NCBI GenBank assembly: GCA_914767715.1
Contig: OU612070.1
Location: 21,256,025-21,320,024, forward strand
Origin: Membranipora membranacea
Taxonomy: Eukaryota > Bryozoa > Gymnolaemata > Cheilostomatida > Membraniporidae
Length of the DNA: 64,000 nt
Reading direction: 5' to 3'
Below, one piece after another: positions 49,471-61,400 of this stretch (the first letter of the stretch is position 1; every line of letters starts with the position of its first letter). Under the pieces are notes generated by a model, which ran no database searches, was not told the DNA's origin, and saw nothing but the letters and a program-made list of their open reading frames with translations. The translations under genes were made by a program, and so were the position numbers.

Positions 49471-52400
49471 TTACAAGTGTGTGTTGTCATCTTCCAGTTC
49501 CTCCTCTGTGATTGGTTCAAACTTTGCGGGGGCGGAGACATTATGGGAGATGGCAGAATTCGGATGAGAACATGAGGTGTTTTCAACGGCTGAAAAACAG
49601 AAGTCAATTATCAGCATTATAGTATAATTAATTAACAAGAATAATAAAAAAAATTGAAATTGTGAAATCCCAACTCATTGTCTGATCAGACAATACCTAC
49701 TAAAAGTACTCCAAATACAAGTTTTCATCTGGATAAGATTTTTGGCACCCATATCGTTATCAATCTTGACCTTGATCTGCTGTAATATCTCTTTTCTGGC
49801 CGCTTCCCTCTTGACAAACTGACAGCTGCTCAACAGAGACCAACACTGTCAAAAGAGTTTGTCTGCACTTAGAATGAATCGGCAAAGAACTCGTCAACTC
49901 AAAAGTAGAGGCTTTCAAAGAAAATTTTATAGACACGGCCTTGAGAACTGACCCTGCTCAGCTTCGCTGGATCCCTTGTTAGAGTGTCCATTCTCTGTAA
50001 TGCTCATAATGCTGATTGCTTTTACAATTTCCTTTTCTTTCTCGGTGATTTGATCGACACAAGCCTGCTTGTACTTTTCCTGATTATCAGCTACTTGCTG
50101 TTGTAACTGCTCCAGAGTAGTTCTTATATTATCATCAATAGCCTGACGACTAACAGGTACCACAGTCTCGGACAACTGCAACAGAAATTGTTTCCCATAA
50201 TGCAACAGAAGGAGTGTCCCATAATGCAACAGAAGGTGTGTCCCATGATGCAACATTCATAAGTTCCAAGCAAGACTGGGTTAACCAATATAGGATGTCC
50301 AGGCTGAGGTAAAATTGTACGGGTGTGTTAAAGAGTGCTGCCTGCTTAAATACAAGATCGAACCTATTTTGTGACCATATAACTTCATTTACTGCAGTTA
50401 AAAGTTAAAAAATTGATGAATTCCCTTTGTCGGGCTAAAGAGTCTCATCACAGAGTGATTACACAATTATGTTCTTATCCAATGACCCCTGGTGTATTGC
50501 AGTTAACCGATTTTTGTGGCGTCGATCAGCTTGGCTGTACCATCGTGTGTGATAAAAACAAATCAAACAAGATGTTAACTTTTCTGACTCCAAATATGCA
50601 TGAAGCCAATGTTCTTAATTTCGATATTAAATTCTCACCCATTCGCATAGATTTACAGACATCCTGACATGTTTCGATTCGAATTCTCTTTTAAGTCTGC
50701 AATTCAGATAAGAGGAACAATTAAGTAAAAATCATGGTGATAACAGACAGGTAAACATAATTTTCTGGAAAAATGCTGATTTGCATTTACCATTAACATA
50801 AAAGTACTAGATATTATATATATATATATTTATGGCATTTATAATAGGGCGAATATTAATCTTACATTTTAAAAAAATGTAAGTGTAAAAAACATGTATG
50901 AGTAACAAGTGAGATCAGATATTCAACAGGAAGAGATCTCGCAAAGCCCTTACCTGTCCATTTCACCTTTGTTCTTGTGTCTCCTTTGTAGGTCTTTGAG
51001 TTTAGATTTTCGTTTGGAATGCATTAGACTGAGCACTTGACCTTTTTGTTTATCATGTAACTTATCGAGTCTCTTTTTCATGGTTTCATGTACCCTTTCC
51101 ACAGCTTTGGCAGAGGCATCGTGTAGGGGTTGAATGTATCTGAGTTTAATGTTGAGTTGCTCAGTGTAATACTTTTTGTAGACATCTACATGTGTGTCCA
51201 CATGGTTCTTCTCTGATTCTTTCATCTAAAAGTATCCAAAAATATTCAATAAGCAAGCACCCAGATGGTAGCAGCCAATGTGCTGATGCGCTGATTGGGA
51301 CTCTCCTGAAAATGCTATTGATATTTAGTGAATGTGAGAGTAATGCAGTTTCACTTTCATTTATCTAAATCGTTACCTTCTGTGACCTGGCGTCGGCTTT
51401 CTTTCCCACTCAACAGCCAATCATATCAGAGCACCCACATTGGTCAACCAGATGATTAGTCTGTGTGCCTCTATGTAAGTGTCATGAGCCAAATCAATAG
51501 TTGTCCACCCTTTGCCAGAAATCAAGATTGAGAGGGTAACTCCAAAATTGGCAAACTAAATTTCTTTCTGCTTCAATTTACCTCACTATATTAGAGTTAC
51601 AATCACAGATACTATAGCGGTGATTGAAAACAGTATAAGATATTACGATTAAGTAAAGATTCAGTTTTTCGAGTCATTTCCAGCCTTTAAAAGCTTTATT
51701 TTTTTTCATTTGAAATTTTATTATTTTTAGCGATATAAGATTGAGCAGTAGACACCTACCACATGGTCATGTCTCTTCTTCATCATCCTCAGCTGATTAT
51801 TACTGGAGTGTCGCACCTGTTTGAAGGTCCCACTCTTTGCTGCCGCTCTTAGAGATTTGCGCTGCTGCATCTCAAACTTTTTAACTTCCTTTGACTGTTG
51901 CCTGGCCACCCTCTCAACGACGCACTGCTTGGCTTTCCCGTGATTAATGATTTCCTAGGGAAAAATAACAAGAAAACAATAAAAAACAAATTTCTACTAA
52001 TATCTTACTCAATCTCTTACCAAATTTTCTAAACTTTGACACTACTAAATATGATTTATATATAATTGTGATGTAAACTTGGCTAATAACCTGAAAACTC
52101 AATCAAAGGATCTCCCAAATCTGTCTCTAATAATTCATTTTCAATTTGAGATCTCAATTGGGAGTCTAAAATAAGGAGCATAGAGAGATACCCTGAACCC
52201 AACACAATCACAGTAAGCCCAGCCTGATATATCAGCCACATCACTATTTTATGATCGAAGCCCGAGATAATGATGACAGATTTTCACATTTCATTCTCGC
52301 GAATCAAGCTTTAATTCTATTCTCTGTGGCCAGACTACAACGTTCCTCTCAGTCTATTGGTGCATTACTTTAACAGCTGCACAAAGAAATTTAGCTGCAA

Positions 52401-55400
52401 ATGTGTGTCCCATAATGCAATGCGAATACAGAGATATTATACAACATTGCCCTGATCACTGATTATTTTGATAAATGAAGAACCCCTTTACAAGTAGACC
52501 GACCCTAGCCTTGTCACTTGGCAAGACTAGACCAACCCCTATACCATAGTCTGACCACCTAGAATATAGGACACCTTATATTCAATGAAAGATAACCATG
52601 CACCACTAAATACATTATCCAAGATAAATATTCTGGATAACTTTCACCACAAATACATATGCATACACTTTGTCGCATTTCCACCGCCACATGAAAAGTT
52701 GCATCTGTGCAATAGAATAAAATAATAAGCAAATTCTTACCGGTCAGAAAATAAAAACATCTACGCAAACCATTGTTAATCTAGCAGCCATTTAGAGAAG
52801 CTCATAGCAGCCAAATTTAGCTTCTGCTTGACAAAAAAACCGCAACGCCGGCAAATTCACCAAGTAAGTAAACCTACGTTTTGTAAGCCAGCGCAAAGCT
52901 GCAAAATATTGGCTCAATATTTAAACTCAAAATAATTGTGACAAAATTAAAGTGAAATAAAGAAGCATTGACCTCAATTTATCTATAAAAGCTTTAGCAA
53001 GGTTTTAGAAACGTTAGCAGTAGAAGAACATAGTAAGTTTTTAACACCGGTAGCGGTAGCAATAAGTTAATGTTCCAGTGCTTATTCAACTAGCAAGAAA
53101 AAAATGAGGAATAACTGGTTCTGGGATTGGCTAGGCAAATGTTGTCGGGTGCTTACTAACATGTCCCGCACATTGAACAAACCGAACCAAGGCTAGGTGG
53201 AGCCAACATACAGTTACTCACTCTAAATGTTCTAAAGTTATGCTTAGAATCATGCTTAGAATCATGCATACAGTCGTGTGAAAGTAATTCCTACAAAATA
53301 TTTTGAGATATTGGAGATGATTTTGAGAGGTGCGCTCATATTTTGTTGGCTATGGGAGTGCTCGAGCCGATTTTTATCTATGGTCTTCTATTGATGAAAT
53401 ACATAAATTATGAGCATAATTTATCTCTCTTTTTACTGAGAAAATATCTATGGGTGTAAAATGCCCAAAGAAACAGGATAAAATCATGGCACGGCAAAAC
53501 GTTTTAATCAGACCAAATCAAATGCACAAATTATTTTAGTACCCTATTAATTATTAATGTGTGATAATAAGAAGTCGTGCCACCTTGAAGCAGCAAGGCA
53601 AGCGAAAATGTGTATCCGTGCAGCATGTGAAACTCTGTAATGAATGACACCCGAGGTAACATACCTTCTTGTGTTTCTTTTCGAGTTTTTTGAGATCAGA
53701 TTGTTGTTTAGCCAGAGTTTTCTTGCACAGTTTGTGAGATTGTATTTGCTGAATGGTAGGCACCCCAACCACATCATCAGCTACAAAAAAGAGAGGGAAA
53801 CTAAAGATAATAGAAGAAGCGACGTAGAGCCCTGATTGTCCTGATCAAGTTCTCAGGATGAGCAAACTACTAAGGCAGTTTTTGAGTCATGCAAAGGACA
53901 AAGCAGAGTTTTCTTCTCATTACATTTGGGCCCACATGAGATTGACACTCCTAACACCAAAGTGCCATAAAATTAGAATTTGCGATGTTTTAAATAACAC
54001 AGATCTATATTGATACTGACCAGTAAACTTGAGTTGTATATCTTCGACTTGTGAGGCAGTTAGAGAGCTATCATCAGCTGAAGCAGAGGGTAAAGCTGGC
54101 ATACTTATGGCTGGAATACCTTCAAGAAAACCAACATAAAAATGGGAACTGATGTTAAAAATACTAGTGATATAGTAAGTTATACTAGGGTAAACCTTGA
54201 CCACGTTTGGTTCAGTTAAATGCACTCGGCGTTGCTCCCCAGTAAACTGGATCAAACTTGTTCTAGTGTTAACCCTATAGTCTGTCACTGCGTGGTTTCC
54301 GCACACATTTCCCTCTTACTGGGAATGGTGTGACCATTTAAGCTGAGTTACAATGAATAATGTACAACATTGAGCCTGTGATGTAGTGTATTTTGGACAC
54401 TATTCATGCCCGAATACTGACATGATCTAAAACACAAGGCTGTCATTCATCTGATGTATGTTCAGCAGTTTCACCAAGCTTGCAATCGATGTAGTGATGA
54501 AGCAGGCCTTGTGCGGACAAGATGACTATAGCCAATGATCATAACCTCATAACGTCGAACAAAGAAAATCATTCTTAGGGTTTCAGAAAGGACCGGGATA
54601 CCCTGGTATTGCGAAATTTGCCACCTTATAATAATATGGTGAAAGAGCAATAAAATCGTAATAATGAGCAAAAAAATAAAAATTTGTTATCAGTGATGGA
54701 GCAAGGGCTGTGAAAGGTTCATGCTTAGCAGCGAAAATAAATATGAGACAGACTGAAAAATCATTGGGTAGTGTCCAGACCAGAAATCAAAAGGCAGGCA
54801 GTTTGATGGAAAATCTCGGATCAGGAAACAGTCAAAGAGATGACAACTTCCAATCTATTTTAGCTCATTCTAATGCCCAGTTTCTACAGAGAGGTTGGGA
54901 GGTATCCCACCCACCCTTTTTTCTAAGTCTAGTAGGGTCGGTAAATATTAAACACACACACCATGACAGTGGTCACTCAGGGTCAGCATACGTCAATTAG
55001 TAGTGAGCTATGTTTATCAAACCAGAAAGTGTTTCACTTTAACGCCTCATTATATCAATCACAGTTAGGCCGAGGTAGGCTGATGTTGATATGAAAAGAA
55101 CTCGCACACCTGTGTTAAAATGTTATGTTAAATCCCAGCAAAATATCAATTTTTGGGCGGTGGTTTTTTCATACTTCAAAGTTGCAGACATGCTATTATA
55201 TTTATGACAATATGTATAATGTGGATGATTATTGTAATCATGGTCATCATGGATGGTTCGCAAGCAATAATTTGGATGGGCAGCCTGGATGCCATTTTGG
55301 TGAAGGATAGTGGATTCCTGAAAATTTCTCTTCCAGACACTGAAATCGGCTGTCTCTCAATTCGATTATTGTAATTTACACTGTAATCTATATTGTTATA

Positions 55401-58400
55401 TCGTTATATCGTATAATTACAGCGCAGTCTGGGAATGCACCCTAAAAATTGAATCTCTAGAATTGACAGTTTCTAGACATACTGGGTAATACATTATGCA
55501 CGTTGATCTCTCACACAACTTCGACAACTCTGTAACGACGACGGAAACAAACTCCACAAGGAAACGAGCTGACCTGCGTTGAGTTGACTCGGGTTTAAGA
55601 CAGTAGCTAAGCTTGGTGTAGTGGGTAGACTTATCTGAGCTTTCTAATCAGTTTGTGGGACTTTTGAGGGATTAAAGACCGCTCAAAGTCCAAAGCATAT
55701 TATAGCCAGGCAGTTACTTACAATACTTAGGGGAGACTGTGACATCATAATGGAGAGAATGGGAGTTACCTTCCCTTATGGAAGACAATCTTTCCACCAT
55801 CAATAATTCATGCCAAGAAGAGCATAGAATTTTTTAACATGCAAAACTGACACAACTCTATGATAAGTAGCTGCCTGACTATAACATTCTTTGGTCTTTG
55901 GGTAGTCTTTAACAAAATATCCCACAAACTACAGAACGACCAGATAAGACGTAGGTAGACTTACTATTATTGCTAACCACAGAAAGGCGAGGCCCTGTTT
56001 GTGGATGAGCTGCTGACACAACTGGTGTCGCAGTAGAAGTGGTAATGGCTGAAATTCAACAGGTCAAGGTTAGAATCAGTCAATCAATGCTGCCGTTCGG
56101 CATCATCAAATTTGAAATTTTGTTTGTGTGAGCAAAAAGTTATCTAGGGTACGCAGAACAACACTAAGGAAACTTGAAGTTTGGAGGGTGGGCAGGTTTG
56201 TAATAGAAACAGAAAAAACAGTGATAGAGCTTTCATCGCTTTTATCTAAACGAATATGTGCCATGTTGTCATTTGAACTCAAGATTCATGTTTTTGAAAT
56301 TTTCACAGAGAAAAGAGTGTGCCTTGTTTGAGCGCTCGAACTGTGCCAGGATAACTGGGAGTAGTAGCACATTATGATAATGAAATGCTACTACCAGCTA
56401 TCACGGCACAATTTGAGCGCATGAACTAGAGAGTGCCTAAAGTTCGAGCATTTTGTGCCAAACTATGAATAATACTCAATAAATATCAGTCCATAAATTT
56501 TACTCACTGTTTATATTAGTTGTTGACATAGATAATAGCTGAGTATTATCAGGATCGAGTTGAGGCATACTCTTAGCGTGGCTGATTGGTGACAGAGTGA
56601 CCGGCTTCGGAGACAGAGAGCTGTGGCCATTCTCTTTGTTCAGATTATCCTCTGACTGGTGATGGCGTGACGCTTTGCGCAACGTTCCCTCCTGCTGTTC
56701 CGCTTCCTCCTCCTCTTCGACCTGGAAGCAATTACATACACAGTAAAATAAAACCAAATTCTACCTGTACATTTGTGTTCGAGATTTTAATGTATTTAAA
56801 GGTTTTCAAGTTTATGAGTTAGCGTAGCAAACTTTTATTGTCGCAAAGAACTTACCATTTTTTAACTGAGTTACGCTTAACAAAGTGCCTTCACAAAGGT
56901 GACATTATGAAATAAATAAGTAAACATCACAGCTTCTGCAGTCTAAATAATGATTTGGTTTTTGGCAGTAGTTGTATGACACATAAATGCTCTGTTTCCA
57001 TGGTTACAAGGATATGACAGGGTCACAGCCTAATTCTCTGTAATCCTATTACAATTATTATAATTTTTAATCGGCAGACAAAAACAGTAACTTTGATATC
57101 AAAAGAAGACTTTTGGCAAACAAAAGTGGAATGATTGATATCCCATTATTGTGGTGATCATGATTAAGTTAAGAGTAAGGACATATCCTTACTCTGCGAA
57201 ATAATGGTTCATCCATCATGTTAACTTCACATACTAGGAAGGGTGGAATACTAGCTGTATAAATTCTGATAATTAGACATACCTGCTCGGCCACATCAGT
57301 GAGGCCATTTTCCTCATTTTTTATATCAAAGTCGTCAGTTAGAGCTTTAAGCTGCTGTGTATGCTTTTCCAGGTTGGACTGGTAAGCGATTGGATTTGAT
57401 AACGCATTTGCCCAGTCTACAATAAACAAAATCACATCATATACACATCAGATATATTATTATTAGACAGGTTCAATATTTACATATTTATAATAATCAA
57501 CGAGACATGGCTGGCGCAAGGTCAACCCATCAAGTCACATTGGCATTATCAGATCTGCACAGAATAGATTTCTCTGAAGAATTACAGACATTTTGTCACA
57601 CACAGTTAGTCAAACTTGAGTGTATGAGGAACAACCCTCATCACATTCGAGGCTTTCAAAACTAGCTATCCTTACAACATACATATAGCAGATCAGACCA
57701 AGTTTGATCCATATGCCTGTATTTGGAGTTTCTCTCCTCCGCCTGTCACACCGCAACTAGTGGAAGGGGAACATCTTGAATGTAGACAAACCGGATCAAC
57801 CTTGATCTAATAGCAAATATATTTGCAAGGATTAAAGATAATGTAATACTAACCAGCCATTGCATCAGGCACATAATCCTTGACTGTGAGGTAAACAAAC
57901 AGTGTAGGCATCATCAAAGACTGTCCGATCTCATTCCTCAGTGAAATATGGCGGTATCCTGTAGAGTTATAGGTAAAATCATGTGTAACATTGTAATATT
58001 TCATTCCTCCATAAATACTTTTTAAAGTTGTCAAAGGATGTCTTCATTAGTTGAACAACCGAAACATTCACGGCTTCAATTTTTTTTCCAACTATACCCA
58101 TATTAGATGGTGTATCAAGTGCATCGTTTTAAATTCAACAAAAGTCATGGTATTTGGAACCAAGTTATTAACCAAAATATAAACAAATAAATGAAATAAT
58201 TAGGATGAGATAAAATAAGATCTTATCAAAATAAATATGAAAAGGTAGGTATAACTCCATAACTGACCTGGTCTTAGAGCAGAAACAGGTAAAAATCGGT
58301 GACCAATCAGCTTTCCTTTCTCATCGTAAGCTGCCAAATGAAGACTGGCAAGATTCGGTAGCACCACCTGAAAAACGATGAGAAATGCAAAACAGAGTTA

Positions 58401-61400
58401 ATCGTTCGTGGAATCTCGGAATTGAAAAACGAGTTTGGAAGGATTTTCTACTTGTATTTCAGATTGAATGCCACGTTTTGTTGTTGAAGGAAACAGGAAA
58501 GATAACTCATTGGTCAAGTGACAGAAGGACTTCCTTGAAGGAAAACAATTGTCAACTGATATCCTAATTCTATTTCTTTTTCCTACTGGTGCCAACAGTA
58601 CACAATGGTCCACTTCCCTTAAAATACACTGCCAAGGAAACTTCATGTTTGGGCGTTTTGTTGCTTTTTCCAACAACAAAAGCCAGGCATAGATTTTGAT
58701 CGGGTGAAATAAAGACTTACTTTTTTGAACAGGAATTCCTCTTCATCATATCTTGGGTTTATTCCGTTGTAAGGCACAGTTTTAGTCCTAAATTTGCCTT
58801 TAACAGTGTCTGCAGGCAAACCATACATATCTACTTCTACATAAGTGCCAACCTGCTTGTCTGTTAGAAAATGTCCCGATAATATCTGAAAAGAAAACCA
58901 CATTTTTTCTTGCTTCTAAATCAAAGATTATTGGAAAAAAGTATGGGTGCGCTTCATGCAATATCTGAAAAGAAAAGCACAACTTTACTTTTGGTATCTA
59001 AATGGAAAAAAACAACATAAGTTTGTTATTGGTAAAAAAAATACTAATAACAGACCAGAGTAGTTTCAAGTATAAGAAGTTCACAATCTGATCGGCAAGA
59101 GCCCTAGAGAACAAACATGAATAATATCTAATATTTTCAGTCATTTTTGGAATACTTAGTCACAAGATAAGGATGAGCAACTCCAAGGGTAGGCTGGATT
59201 TAATAAAAGAAGTTCTTATGGCAGCCTTTACCGGTCAGTCTTCAACAAACTGCTTCAGAGTCAGAGGTTTGATGTGTTCTCACATCTTTCCGTGGTAACT
59301 TACCCTTATTGAGACAGTTCCAGCCACTATACCATCGACAGTGCTTTCAGCGAATAAGTCGAAAGTCTTCTGTTCTCGTCTCATAAAGTCAGGTTTGAGC
59401 AGAAATCCTGACCTGTGGTTCATCTCAAATATTCCCTGATTCAGCTGCATCGGTAGATCTAAGGTCTGGAAGTTCAGTGCGACCAGCTGGCATCCAGCAT
59501 TCCAGAACACCTGACCAAAAGATTTTTGTATGTTACATTTGTTATTCAAGTTCACAGTTCTTTATTTTTTATATTTTTATTATTCCGCAAAAATTTGCTT
59601 GTAAAAAAATCCATAGCATAAAAAGCAAGAGGGCAAGCAGCAAGACAGTCCAGGGACTAGAGTGACAGATGTCCCAACTTTACTGCCTAAAGGCACCAGG
59701 ACGTTACATGATAAGAAGGTAAATTATGGTATGTTAACACAACCGCAAAATTTTTATTTCTTAATATCCAAAATCAGTCTGAGTATCTGGAATGAGAACA
59801 AACCTGAGGGTTATAGTTACTGGAGTCTACTCTGGTTCCCTTTGGATAGATCCTACTCAGCTGTCTTTTATTATAGTTTGCGAACTCAACGGGATCTTTC
59901 TTAATGCGACTAACTGCAACTGTCTCCACAAACGATGACATCTCGAATGATCTGTTCTTTTCTGAAACAAAGGTAAAACAGCAAGTGAATGACTCATGAT
60001 TATCAATATGACAGCAGACAAGATCACAACAACAACAAAACATGATAATGATTCGGATTTTATATCGGCGTAATACAGCAGTGAATTATCTTACTATCGA
60101 TCCAAACATGTATACAGATAGTACAAATAGTCTTAGTATGACAATCTATCATAAGAACCGATACAATATTCAAATGTCTATATGAAGAAGTCTCCTCACA
60201 GCAAATATTATATTATACAATATATATATATTTTAAGTACAAAAACTGTATCCTATACATATTATATGAAGGACAAAAACCATCATGTCAACATGATATA
60301 GGTCTCATCATTATTTAGACGATAAACATGCGAATATAAATATTGTATATATATATATATATAAAGAGTATTTATATGTTTATGATGTAGACTTACTTTT
60401 GGAATATTCGAACGAGTGGAATGATACAGGGGTACAGTAGTTGACTAGACTGGACATTTCCTCCGACGAGGTGACTTCATTGTGAGCGGTGCCCTCCTCT
60501 GTTTTTAGATTGGATTTCTGTTCCTCTGTGAGGTCATCATCTGAATCAGAATCTGACGAATCGGATTCTTCCTGCAAATTATAAACAATCACTGCATCAT
60601 TATAAAATTAAAGTCTACCCAAAGACAACCCAAAGACAACCCAAAGACCAATGCATGTAATACTCAGGCAGTTACTTATGATTTACATGGTAAACAAATT
60701 CAATGCTCTACTTGGCATGTATTATTGATGGTGGAAAGAGTGCCTTTCATAAAAAAGGAAACTCTCATTCCCTGCATTACACACATTAGTCTTTGTGTAG
60801 TCTTTAATGTTACCATATAACTTGGTGGTGCAGCTGATTAGAAAATCATTTTATTATATGCAAGCTGTGTATAAGTAGGATTTTTTGTTGGCGGAAACAT
60901 GTGTGTTTTTTTGTATTCTAATTTTGCAAATTTGGGAGGTTTTTTCCAGAGTGAAATGGTCTGGAAAAGTTTCTGTCCTCAAATGTATGGATGGAGCAGC
61001 TCCTGGCCAGCAATGACACAATAACCACAGCATCTTGTTTATTTGGTCTGCAATTATTTTTCTACAGGCAAATTTAAATAAAGCCAACCACCTGTAAAAC
61101 CCTTGCAAAATCACAGTTGTATATTATCAACGTCTTTTGTCATAGGATGATGTATACCTTCGTATGTTAGGATTTTAGGCATCAATGTGATAGGCCTATA
61201 CAGCTGAGTAGACATTTGTTATACTTACAGCCTGTATTGAGTTCTGAGACAGCACACTGTTCACAATACGATCTTCATTAGTCAGCTTGGGGGATGACTT
61301 CACTATACTTTTGGTTTCATCATCTGCAGAAATAGTATAAAATGATGCCTTGATGATTGGATATATATAAACACAGCATTATTGCATTATGCGAGGTGAA

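Noticed and set aside
53547-53777. Alternative ORFs over PLC-beta tail exons
   Set aside because: Out-of-frame readings of exon 53780-53665 and its intron; the in-frame reading [15 protein letters not shown] continues the PLC-beta tail.
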